From contig JAISIV010000049.1 in the NCBI GenBank assembly GCA_031261865.1, positions 1-5,570 on the forward strand: a stretch of 5,570 nt of DNA. The letters are read 5' to 3'. Position numbers and translations under genes: made by a program. Below, piece after piece: positions 1-5,570 of this stretch. Below the pieces are notes generated by a model. It searched no databases. It was not told where the DNA came from and saw nothing but the letters and a program-made list of their open reading frames with translations. The DNA comes from Lactobacillaceae bacterium. GTDB taxonomy: Bacteria; Bacillota; Bacilli; Lactobacillales; Lactobacillaceae. Each line of letters opens with the position of its first letter. The stretch's first letter is position 1.

Positions 1-777
1 TTCTTTTTTAGCGTTTGCTTGACTTGCTAAACGTTGAGCAAGTTCGGATGATTCGCGCCAGAAATCATAGTTTCCAACGAATTGAGTGATTTTTCCAAAA
101 TCCACATCCAAAATCATTGTTGGGACTTCGTTCAAGAAGTGACGATCGTGAGAGACGACAATAGCTAAATTAGGGAATGAAATCAAAAAATCCTCTAACC
201 AATCGATTGTCTTCATATCAAGACCGTTGGTTGGCTCATCTAAGACAAGAATGTCGGGATTTCCGAACAAGGCTTGAGCGAGCAAAACCTTAACCTTATC
301 ATTTTCAGAAAGGTCACCCATTTTTGATTGATATAAGTCAGAACTAATTCCTAGTCCAGTTAATAATCTTTCAGCATCACTTTCAGCATCCCAACCGTTT
401 AGCTCGGCAAATTCAGCTTCAAGTTCGGCGGCTTTATTTCCGTCTTCTTCGCTAAAATCAGGTTTTGCGTAGAGTTCGTCTTTTTCTTTAGAAATCTCAT
501 AAAGGCGTTTATGTCCTTGAATTACAGTATCAATTACCGAAAATTCATCAAAGGCAAAGTGGTCCTGAGCTAAAATACTCATACGGTCAGTGGCGTCAAT
601 ATTAATTGTTCCGGCAGTTGGTTGAAGTTCACCTGTGAGTAATTTAAGAAAAGTTGATTTACCTGCACCGTTAGCACCGATAATTCCATAAGTGTTTCCA
701 GGTGTCAACTTTAAATTGACATCCTTATATAGGTTTTGACCATTGAAGCCAAAACTCATGTCTGTAACAGTAATCAT
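1..777 (-). CDS. ABC-F family ATPase, YbiT/YkpA-like, N-terminal half (cut by left window edge)
   Basis: The first 259 codons are present, from ATG 777; full ABC-F proteins have about 530-540 residues with two ATPase domains, so the second domain lies beyond the window. Visible motifs are Walker A GANGAGKST (34-42), the Q-loop Gln71 in ILAQDHFAF, Walker B ILVLDEPTN (176-184) with catalytic-type Glu181, the D-loop GLD (185-187), and the H-loop VVSHDRHFLN (207-216, His210). Residues after GNYDFW (235-240) begin the helical interdomain linker. The signature motif reads LSEND (156-160) instead of LSGGE/Q. There are no membrane segments, so it is a soluble protein and not a transporter. ABC-F proteins bind the ribosomal E site and assist or regulate translation; some confer antibiotic resistance, but nothing here indicates that. 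It probably belongs to the glyQS transcript. The YbiT/YkpA subgroup is assigned from overall resemblance and is less sure than the family. Confidence 0.92.
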   Translation of the reverse strand, partial: MITVTDMSFGFNGQNLYKDVNLKLTPGNTYGIIGANGAGKSTFLKLLTGELQPTAGTINIDATDRMSILAQDHFAFDEFSVIDTVIQGHKRLYEISKEKDELYAKPDFSEEDGNKAAELEAEFAELNGWDAESDAERLLTGLGISSDLYQSKMGDLSENDKVKVLLAQALFGNPDILVLDEPTNGLDMKTIDWLEDFLISFPNLAIVVSHDRHFLNEVPTMILDVDFGKITQFVGNYDFWRESSELAQRLASQANAKKE

Positions 778-785
778 AATCGTTT

Positions 786-793
786 CCTCCTTT
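786..793 (-). promoter_or_regulatory. Strong ribosome binding site of the ABC-F gene
   Basis: AAAGGAGG (793-786) is a perfect eight-base complement to the 16S anti-Shine-Dalgarno end. It begins within the glyS stop codon and ends 8 nt before ATG 777. The whole glyS to ABC-F gap is 14 nt, leaving no room for a promoter or terminator. Confidence 0.85.
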
Positions 794-2876
794 ATTTAGA
801 GACAATCTTTTTGACGTCACCAAGTTTCTCAGACAATAGATTAACTGAGTTCAAAAGTGCGAGTCGGTTATTTTTGATTCTTGGGTCTTCTGCATTAACC
901 ATAACGGATTCGAAGAAATCTTGAATAGAAGGAACCAGTTTTGTTAAATCAATATATAAATCATCGAGTGAATCATTTGTAATGTTAGATACGGCTTGAT
1001 ACAAGTTCTTTTCTTGTTCGGTTTCAAATAATGCTGGATCAATTTCATCAAAATTGGTTTCTTTTTCGACAATGTTAGAAATACGCTTTAAATTCTCTAT
1101 TGTAACGTTGAAATTTTCATCACCTGCATGATTCTGAAGAACGTCAATTCGGTTTTGATAATCAGATAGAATCAAATCGTTGTTTTTTGTTAATGCTGAA
1201 TCTAATAAGTCTGATCGAACTTCAGAATTGTTTTGTCTTAAACGATCAATAAAGAAAGAGATAACTTCTGGTTCAACCTTTTCTAGATTAGAAACCACTT
1301 CTTCGTTCAAACCATAAGAGTTCACCGAATAATCGGAAATAACAGTTTCTAGCAATTGGTCTAAATCGATATTCCATTCCATATTCTCGATGATACGAAT
1401 AATTCCATTGGCCGCACGGCGGAGTGCGTATGGGTCATTTGCACCGTTAGGAATAAAACCAGCAGCGAAAAATGAAATTAACGAATCAATTCGATCTGCT
1501 GTAGAAAGAAGTGCTCCAAGTGGGGTTTTAGGCAAAATTCCTTCAGCGGATGTTGGTAAGTATTGTTCATACAAAGCATCACTTACTGTTGAATTTTCTC
1601 CAAAAATGCGAGCATAATGTCCACTCATGACACCTTGAAGTTCATCAAATTCATTGACCATATTTGTTGTAAGGTCGAATTTATAAATTTCAAAGGCGCG
1701 CTTAATATCTTTTGAATCAATATCGAGGTTCAACATTTTAGCAACGGCAGTAGCAACAACTAAAGAACGAGACATATGTTCTTTAACAGAACCTATTTTT
1801 GCATGGAAAACTAGGTTATCGACTTTTTCCATAAATTCTGAAATACTTTTTTTAGAGTCCTCTTTAAAGAAGAAATCTGCATCTTCTAGTCGAGCAACCA
1901 AAACCTTTTCGTTTCCGGCCACGATATTATCAATTCGACGATCATCACCGTTTCTAGCGGCGATAAAGTAAGGCAATAATTTACCTTCTTGATTAGTTAC
2001 ATAGAAGTAACGCTGATTATCTTTCATCGATGTAATAAGAACTTCGTCAGGAATTTCCAGGTATTTTTGATCGAACTGTCCAAGGAAAAGCGTTGGCATC
2101 TCTAAAATATTATTGACTTCTTCGAGCAAATCTTCGTCAATGTCCACGACCCAATTATTGTCCGCCGCAATTTTTTGAATTTGTAAACGAATCTCTTGTT
2201 TTCGTTGATCAGCATCCACGATTACGAAATTTTCAAATAACTTATTTTGGTATTCTTCTGGATTTTCGATGGTAATCTTTCTTCCAAGCAAATCATCGAC
2301 TTCATTGAAGGCATCTTGAGAAAGGACGCGATGACCATAGGTGTAGTTAGAACTGCGAACACCAACTACTTCAAAATCAACCGTCTTTTCACCTAACTTC
2401 GCTAGTATCCAACGAATTGGTCGTACAAATTGAAAACTGTTGTTAGCCCACTTCATGTAGGTTGAAAACTTCATTTGTTCAATGACTTCACGCCCAATGC
2501 TTTGTAAAATTTCAGAGGTTTCAATTCCGAGAACTTTATTTTGGTAATAAACGTAACCATCTTTTTCTACTAAATCACTTTCATTACCACCCTTACCCTT
2601 TACGAATCCAAGAGCCGCTTTAGTCCAATTGCCATCATTATCTTTAGCAACTTTTATTGATGGACCACGTAGCTCTTCTTCATAGGCTTTAGAAGTTGGA
2701 GCGATGTCGATAATTAAAACGGACAATCTTCTAGGAGTCGAAAATATTTTTATGTCTTGAAAAGTTACTTTGTGTTCTTCCAAAAAGTCACTAGTACGTT
2801 TTTTTAATTGTTCAATACTTGGAGTCACCAGGTGTGCTGGAACTTCTTCCACACCAATTTCTAAAAGAAAATTCAT
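792..2876 (-). CDS. glyS: Glycyl-tRNA synthetase, beta subunit
   Basis: The 694-residue product has the length of full GlyS (about 690). The beta subunit of the alpha2-beta2 enzyme binds tRNA-Gly and provides the anticodon-binding domain. Landmarks in order are the N-terminal LLEIGVEEVPAHLV (4-17), STPRRLSVLI (46-55), MKWANNSFQFVRPIRWI (141-157), the DNQRYFYVTN...ARNGD region (286-311), VLVARLEDADFFFKED (325-340), the HD-like region with KFDLTTNMVNEFDELQGVMSGHYA (399-422), ADRIDSL...PNGANDPYALRRAANGIIRI (460-495), and the C-terminal DALR-type anticodon-binding part (from about 570) with RISNIV (598-603) and FFESVMVNAEDPRIKNNRLALL (654-675). The ATG at 2876 overlaps the glyQ stop and has a GGAGG site. 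No frameshift or missing motif is seen. The stop is followed immediately by the ribosome binding site of the ABC-F gene. The protein contains no cysteine. Confidence 0.98.
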   Translation of the reverse strand: MNFLLEIGVEEVPAHLVTPSIEQLKKRTSDFLEEHKVTFQDIKIFSTPRRLSVLIIDIAPTSKAYEEELRGPSIKVAKDNDGNWTKAALGFVKGKGGNESDLVEKDGYVYYQNKVLGIETSEILQSIGREVIEQMKFSTYMKWANNSFQFVRPIRWILAKLGEKTVDFEVVGVRSSNYTYGHRVLSQDAFNEVDDLLGRKITIENPEEYQNKLFENFVIVDADQRKQEIRLQIQKIAADNNWVVDIDEDLLEEVNNILEMPTLFLGQFDQKYLEIPDEVLITSMKDNQRYFYVTNQEGKLLPYFIAARNGDDRRIDNIVAGNEKVLVARLEDADFFFKEDSKKSISEFMEKVDNLVFHAKIGSVKEHMSRSLVVATAVAKMLNLDIDSKDIKRAFEIYKFDLTTNMVNEFDELQGVMSGHYARIFGENSTVSDALYEQYLPTSAEGILPKTPLGALLSTADRIDSLISFFAAGFIPNGANDPYALRRAANGIIRIIENMEWNIDLDQLLETVISDYSVNSYGLNEEVVSNLEKVEPEVISFFIDRLRQNNSEVRSDLLDSALTKNNDLILSDYQNRIDVLQNHAGDENFNVTIENLKRISNIVEKETNFDEIDPALFETEQEKNLYQAVSNITNDSLDDLYIDLTKLVPSIQDFFESVMVNAEDPRIKNNRLALLNSVNLLSEKLGDVKKIVSK

Positions 2877-3826
2877 TTTACTTCCTCCTCACCAATTTCT
2901 AAAGTGTAAATACCATTTTCGCCGAGATACTTTTCACGCAATTCTTGATCTTTAAGTAATGGGAAACCGAGTTTTGCACGAGCTTGAATAAATTCTTTAG
3001 CAACCCGACGTGCCATTGTTCTAATACGATGCAAATAACCGGCTCTTTCAGTAACTGAAACGACCCCGGAAGCGTCCAATAAGTTAAATGTGTGACTGCT
3101 TTTTAAGATGTAATCATATGCTGGGTGAACTAAGCCTAATTCAAGAAGACGAGTAGCTTCTTTTTCAAAGTCATCGAAGTGACTGAAAAGCATTTTAGTA
3201 TCAGATTCATCAAAAGCATAAGTTGAGTGTTCAAATTCTGGTTCAGTGAAAATGTCCCCATACAAAACCCCATTGCCCCACTCAAGTTCATAAACAGTAG
3301 CAACATCTTGGATATAAGAGGCTAATCTTTCTATGCCGTAAGTGATTTCGGCAGTGACTGAATCAACTTCAATTCCACCAACTTGTTGGAAATAGGTAAA
3401 CTGCGTAACTTCCATTCCGTCTAACCAAATTTCCCAACCGATCCCGGCGGCTCCCATTGAAGGATTTTCCCAGTTATCTTCAACGAAACGGATATCGTGA
3501 TCTTTGGGGTCGATACCTAATTCCATTAATGAGCCCAAGTACAATTCTTGGATATTTTCCGGACTTGGTTTAATGACAACTTGGAATTGATGATGTTGAA
3601 AAAGACGATTTGGATTGTCACCATATCTTCCGTCGGCTGGACGACGAGAAGGTTGAACGTAAGCTGCGCTCCAAGGTTCAGGACCGTTCGCTCTTAAAAA
3701 AGTATACGGGCTCATAGTTCCGGCCCCGACTTCATTGTCATAAGCCTGCATTAAATTAGCACCTTGTTTTGCCCAGTATTCTTGCAAAGTCAAGATAATT
3801 TGTTGCATTGAAAGTTTATTTTCCAT
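2873..3826 (-). CDS. glyQ: Glycyl-tRNA synthetase, alpha subunit
   Basis: From ATG 3826 this encodes 317 residues. With GlyS it forms the alpha2-beta2 bacterial glycyl-tRNA synthetase, which charges tRNA-Gly in the cytoplasm. The alpha subunit carries the class II catalytic core that activates glycine with ATP. Recognisable segments are QQIILTLQEYWAKQG (8-22), GAGTMSPYTFLRANGPEPW (34-52), the motif 2 region PSRRPADGRYG...NRLFQHHQFQV (59-83), the glycine-site region EIWLDGMEVTQFTYFQQ (132-148), and motif 3 GIERLASY (164-171). The protein is somewhat longer than the roughly 295-303 residues familiar for this subunit; the excess is a C-terminal tail ending in an acidic EIGEEEVK. Its TGA overlaps the glyS start as ATGA, and the codons of the EEE tail form the glyS ribosome binding site. 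Transcription is controlled by the T-box leader upstream. There is no cysteine in the protein. Confidence 0.98.
   Translation of the reverse strand: MENKLSMQQIILTLQEYWAKQGANLMQAYDNEVGAGTMSPYTFLRANGPEPWSAAYVQPSRRPADGRYGDNPNRLFQHHQFQVVIKPSPENIQELYLGSLMELGIDPKDHDIRFVEDNWENPSMGAAGIGWEIWLDGMEVTQFTYFQQVGGIEVDSVTAEITYGIERLASYIQDVATVYELEWGNGVLYGDIFTEPEFEHSTYAFDESDTKMLFSHFDDFEKEATRLLELGLVHPAYDYILKSSHTFNLLDASGVVSVTERAGYLHRIRTMARRVAKEFIQARAKLGFPLLKDQELREKYLGENGIYTLEIGEEEVK
2884..2888 (-). promoter_or_regulatory. glyS ribosome binding site inside glyQ
   Basis: GGAGG (2888-2884) lies 7 nt before the glyS ATG and is formed by the codons of the GlyQ acidic C-terminus. Together with the ATGA overlap it suggests coupled, near-equal synthesis of the two subunits. 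Confidence 0.8.
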
Positions 3827-3830
3827 TATT

Positions 3831-3836
3831 TCCTCC
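3831..3836 (-). promoter_or_regulatory. Ribosome binding site deciding the glyQ start
   Basis: GGAGGA (3836-3831) stands 4-5 nt before ATG 3826. An in-frame TTG at 3838 would start inside and upstream of this site, so the ATG is the supported start. Confidence 0.85.
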
Positions 3837-3858
3837 AAAATTTAGCATTAGCACAAAC

Positions 3859-3900
3859 AAAAAAGCGTTCCAATGCCAAAAAAATGACATCAGGACGCTT
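3859..3900 (-). terminator. Rho-independent terminator of the T-box leader
   Basis: AAGCGT (3900-3895) pairs with ACGCTT (3868-3863); CC with GG extends the stem across a one-base bulge, and ATGTCA (3890-3885) pairs with TGGCAT (3878-3873, one G-T pair) at the top. The loop is a run of T residues, and the 3' arm runs into a T tract (3864-3859). It lies just upstream of glyQ and overlaps the 3' side of the antiterminator, as expected for transcription-attenuating T-boxes. It would also stop transcripts arriving from era-recO-TMEM175 unless uncharged tRNA-Gly is bound. Confidence 0.9.
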
Positions 3901-3917
3901 ACGCGCGGTTCCACCTG
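3891..3917 (-). promoter_or_regulatory. T-box antiterminator
   Basis: CAGG (3917-3914) pairs with CCTG (3894-3891), flanking the seven-base bulge TGGAACC (3913-3907). The upper helix is GCG (3906-3904) with CGT (3897-3895), closed by the loop CGTAAG (3903-3898). This is the standard two-helix antiterminator with its bulge. Its 3' half (CGTCCTG) is the same sequence used by the 5' arm of the terminator, so the two folds exclude each other. Confidence 0.85.
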
Positions 3918-4005
3918 ATTTCCACTCAAATCAATCAAGAAAGAGTGACACTTTGGATTACCGGAAATTCCTGCGCCACTAGGAAAGTAATCGTTGATTA
4001 ATATT

Positions 4006-4584
4006 TTACACTTTATGTTTGTTCTGGTGAGCGGCAATAAATCGCCAAGCGATTGTAATTGCAATCACCCCAAAACTTGATGCATAAGGAATCCACAAAG
4101 ACAAAACGGTCATTACTAGACTGGCATAAACTAAATATAACCTCATAGTATTAACACCATGTCTGCGGACAAATGCCTTATTTTCGGTGCCAATTTGACG
4201 GTTCACATTTCTACTTAACATCCACAGCGCGAATAATGTTGCAGAATAAACGGCGCCATACAAAAAATGTGGAGCCGGAGTAGAAAATTCTCCTTGCCAA
4301 GCTGTTGCAAATGGTACTAGAGAAATTGGAAATAAAGCCGCAACATTTAGCCACATGAATCCTACTCTTACGGTTTTAAGTTCTTCTAGAATTTGGTGGT
4401 GACTAATCCAAAAACTGCCAACTAAAACAAAACTAATTAAATAGGCAATAAAAGTATTTAGAAAACTGGCTGAAATTAATTGATTCCAATCCCCAGTTTT
4501 TGGGATGGGGATTTCAAGAACCATAATGGTGATAATTATTGAAAAAACACCATCACTGAATTCTTCTACTCTACCCTTGTTCAT
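4006..4584 (-). CDS. TMEM175/DUF1211 family membrane protein, probable K+ channel subunit
   Basis: This 192-residue hydrophobic protein carries the family hallmark at its N-terminus: Arg5, three residues, then FSDGVFSI (9-16), a Thr at 19 and VLEIPIP (22-28). This matches the R-x3-FSDG-x-F pattern of TMEM175 channels. About six hydrophobic segments can be drawn (roughly 9-26, 39-62, 75-96, 105-125, 147-167, 171-186), matching the single six-helix repeat of bacterial homologues. From the known family, bacterial TMEM175 proteins assemble as tetramers, with helix 1 lining a potassium-permeable pore in the cytoplasmic membrane. The ATG at 4584 lies inside recO, giving a 14 nt overlap; AAAGG about 12 nt upstream may serve as a weak ribosome binding site. 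The gene stands between recO and the glyQ leader, where I would not normally expect it. Family membership is confident; ion selectivity is inferred. Confidence 0.87.
   Translation of the reverse strand: MNKGRVEEFSDGVFSIIITIMVLEIPIPKTGDWNQLISASFLNTFIAYLISFVLVGSFWISHHQILEELKTVRVGFMWLNVAALFPISLVPFATAWQGEFSTPAPHFLYGAVYSATLFALWMLSRNVNRQIGTENKAFVRRHGVNTMRLYLVYASLVMTVLSLWIPYASSFGVIAITIAWRFIAAHQNKHKV
4010..4037 (-). promoter_or_regulatory. Candidate sigma-A promoter for the glyQS T-box transcript
   Basis: On the minus strand TTGCCG (4037-4032) and TAAAGT (4015-4010) are separated by 16 nt, each matching the sigma-A consensus at four of six positions. A start about 7 nt downstream would fall near 4003, just before the first helix of the leader. 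An alternative -10 is TAAAAT at 4008-4003, which matches better but has no good -35. The site would lie inside the 3' end of the TMEM175 gene. It is proposed from position as much as from sequence; read-through from the era-recO transcript is an equally possible source of the leader RNA. Confidence 0.3.
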
Positions 4585-5347
4585 TTAAACTCAACCTTTC
4601 CATAGCATTCATTTGCTCAATTACTTTTTTTGATCTCGTCTTCAAACCAATTTGGCGGTCATAAATCAGATTAATCACTCGCTGAACGGCTCTTTGAGTA
4701 TCCGAAGAAATATCAAAATTATTGACTTTTGTTAAATCCGCCATCGAATACCATCTAAGAACGTTGATAACTTTGTTAGAAACGTGCAAACGGTATTCAT
4801 CTAAAGCAAAATGTTTCTTTTCGATAATTCCGTTATATTTTTCTGAATAATCAAAAATTCCAGTAGTTGTCCCATCAATCGAATCACTGTATAAATTTGG
4901 TTTGACACCAAGTGGTTCCAACAGTCGGACCTCAAAAAAATTAACAATATTTTTTACTTCCGCTCCTTTTTCAATCAAGTTGATGCCAGCGAGAAAATTC
5001 AAATACCAAAAATTGGAAACAGAATTTTTTTCAAAAGCATCGATAAATAATTCTCCAATATGAGACAAGTACGCTGATAGATAAATATCAATACTAATAT
5101 TTTGGACTTGAGAAACGGTGTCGATATCAGTGATGTAACCGAGAGTATTATTTTTAGGATGAGTCCCGATAAATACGCCGTTTGTCATGACAAAAATATT
5201 AGCGTTGAGCTGTTTTTTTGATTTTTTGTAACCACGAATCATAAATGACTCAATTCCGGAATTTTTGACCAATAAATTGACGATAGCGTCATTATCGGAA
5301 TATTCGCGAACTGAAAGCACGATTCCTTCGATTTTAACGTTAGCCAT
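4571..5347 (-). CDS. recO: DNA repair/recombination mediator RecO
   Basis: This 258-residue protein has the length of a full RecO (usually about 240-270). RecO helps load RecA on SSB-coated single-stranded DNA together with RecR, and can anneal DNA strands. The N-terminal OB-fold region is recognisable (residues 1-80: IEGIVLSVREYSDND, then a GYKKSKKQL basic stretch resembling the GxRKxKS segment). It is followed by the helical region with YLSAYLSHIGELF (89-101) and FFEVRLLEPLGVKPNL (137-152), and by a FDYSEKYNGII segment (165-175). In many Gram-positive RecO proteins the 150-180 region carries four zinc-binding cysteines; here there is none (LYSDSIDG sits where the first Cys pair is expected). 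The start is the ATG at 5347, overlapping the era stop; no strong ribosome binding site is visible, which supports coupling to era. The 3' end overlaps the next gene by 14 nt. The sequence is divergent, but context and length make the call firm. Confidence 0.88.
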   Translation of the reverse strand: MANVKIEGIVLSVREYSDNDAIVNLLVKNSGIESFMIRGYKKSKKQLNANIFVMTNGVFIGTHPKNNTLGYITDIDTVSQVQNISIDIYLSAYLSHIGELFIDAFEKNSVSNFWYLNFLAGINLIEKGAEVKNIVNFFEVRLLEPLGVKPNLYSDSIDGTTTGIFDYSEKYNGIIEKKHFALDEYRLHVSNKVINVLRWYSMADLTKVNNFDISSDTQRAVQRVINLIYDRQIGLKTRSKKVIEQMNAMERLSLNEQG

Positions 5348-5570
5348 TAATTGTCTTCGTTGTTATAACCGTATGATTGTAAAGCTTGTGGACGATCGCG
5401 CCATCTTTCTTCAACTTTTACCCAAGTTTCTAAAAAGACCTTATTCCCCAAAAGATTTTCAATATCTCTACGAGCTAATTCACCAATTTTTTTAATCATT
5501 GAACCTTGTTTTCCGATAATGATGTTCTTTTGAGTTGGGCGTTCAACAATAATCGAAGCTTGAATTTTGA
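5347..5570 (-). CDS. era: GTPase Era, C-terminal part (cut by right window edge)
   Basis: Only the last 73 codons and the TAA stop (5349-5347) lie in the window; the N-terminal GTPase domain lies beyond position 5570. The visible part is the RNA-binding KH domain: the IIIGKQGSMIKKIG segment is the KH GxxG-type loop, and the following LARRDIE...KVFLETWVKVEERWRD...GY stretch is the typical Era C-terminus. In the known family, Era binds the 3' end of 16S rRNA near the anti-Shine-Dalgarno region and acts in 30S subunit maturation at the ribosome and inner membrane face. The stop codon shares one base with the recO start (TAATG), so the two genes are probably co-transcribed and translationally coupled. 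An era-recO order is common in Firmicutes. Identification is confident from the C-terminus and context, although the GTP-binding motifs cannot be checked here. Confidence 0.93.
   Translation of the reverse strand, partial: KIQASIIVERPTQKNIIIGKQGSMIKKIGELARRDIENLLGNKVFLETWVKVEERWRDRPQALQSYGYNNEDN

Larger units (their letters stand above)
3859..4000 (-). ncRNA. T-box riboswitch leader of glyQS (glycine-responsive)
   Basis: The gap between the TMEM175 gene and glyQ contains the highly conserved T-box sequence AGGTGGAACCGCG (3916-3904, minus strand) followed by an intrinsic terminator. T-box leaders sense the charging state of a tRNA: a specifier codon pairs with the anticodon, and the UGGN bulge pairs with the NCCA end of uncharged tRNA to stabilise an antiterminator. 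Here the bulge reads UGGA, which fits a tRNA with U73, as in bacterial tRNA-Gly. Upstream elements are a closed fold at 3999-3933 (AATCAA with TTGATT, and inside it GATTAC with GTAATC) and a six-pair hairpin at 3933-3916 (TGATTT with AAATCA), a candidate stem III that would compete with the antiterminator. Stem II appears absent, as is usual for glycine leaders. At about 140 nt it is short, and the canonical stem I motifs are not evident. Presence of a T-box is near certain; the exact 5' end and specifier are not. Confidence 0.92.

Noticed and set aside
736..924. Plus-strand open frame across the ABC-F/glyS junction
   Set aside because: It is antisense to two well-supported genes and to the ABC-F ribosome binding site, with no recognisable product.
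1390..1617. Plus-strand open frame of 75 codons opposite glyS
   Set aside because: It lies wholly within glyS, which has clear family motifs there, and its composition is that of an antisense shadow. No ribosome binding site precedes it.
2770..2955. Plus-strand open frame across the glyQ/glyS junction
   Set aside because: It is antisense to the conserved GlyS N-terminus and GlyQ C-terminus and lacks initiation signals.
3827..3838. Upstream TTG start for GlyQ, adding four residues (MEEI)
   Set aside because: The TTG codon overlaps the GGAGG ribosome binding site that serves the ATG at 3826, and the added residues are simply the translated ribosome binding site.
3816..4064. An 82-codon minus-strand open frame running through the glyQ leader
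   Set aside because: It crosses the T-box, terminator and glyQ ribosome binding site, starts inside the TMEM175 gene in another frame, has no ribosome binding site, and its product shows no protein-like conservation. The RNA structure explains this stretch.
5265..5495. Plus-strand open frame across the recO/era junction
   Set aside because: It is antisense to the RecO N-terminus and the Era KH domain, both recognised on the minus strand.
1..5570. Search for mobile elements, CRISPR arrays, tRNA genes or phage remnants
   Set aside because: No regularly spaced repeats, transposase motifs, terminal inverted repeats or tRNA-like sequence were seen; genes are contiguous, same-strand housekeeping genes.

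Overview
The window reads as an ordinary chromosomal housekeeping segment of an AT-rich Gram-positive (Firmicutes) bacterium. The protein families, the strong GGAGG ribosome binding sites and the T-box leader in front of glycyl-tRNA synthetase point to the Lactobacillales. The divergent RecO and very low cysteine use would fit the Leuconostoc/Oenococcus/Weissella side, but that placement is a guess. Every real gene lies on the minus strand, so the biological order runs from right to left. No mobile element, CRISPR array, rRNA or tRNA gene was seen, and gene density is close to 100%.

In the direction of transcription there is first the 3' end of era (ribosome-assembly GTPase, KH domain only, cut by the right window edge). 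Next comes recO (recombination mediator), joined to era by a TAATG stop/start overlap. A small TMEM175-family (DUF1211) membrane protein, probably a potassium-channel subunit, follows and overlaps recO by 14 nt. These three look like one co-transcribed, translationally coupled block. Then comes the only sizeable non-coding gap (3827-4005). It holds a compact T-box riboswitch: a stem-I-like fold, a short stem, the T-box/antiterminator, and a competing Rho-independent terminator with a U-run.

The T-box controls glyQ and glyS, the alpha and beta subunits of the tetrameric glycyl-tRNA synthetase, which overlap by an ATGA. glyS is followed after 14 nt by a gene for an ABC-F ATPase, whose first 259 codons are present before the left edge cuts it. 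No terminator separates glyS from it, so it probably shares the glycine-responsive transcript. The logic is that uncharged tRNA-Gly stabilises the antiterminator and allows glyQ-glyS, and probably the ribosome-associated ABC-F protein, to be transcribed.

Nothing here looks like a wholly new system. Points worth a second look are the shortened, non-canonical T-box stem I, the TMEM175 gene wedged between recO and glyQ, the complete absence of cysteine in all about 1,790 encoded residues (including a RecO without its zinc site), and the ABC-F protein with a degenerate signature motif downstream of glyQS.
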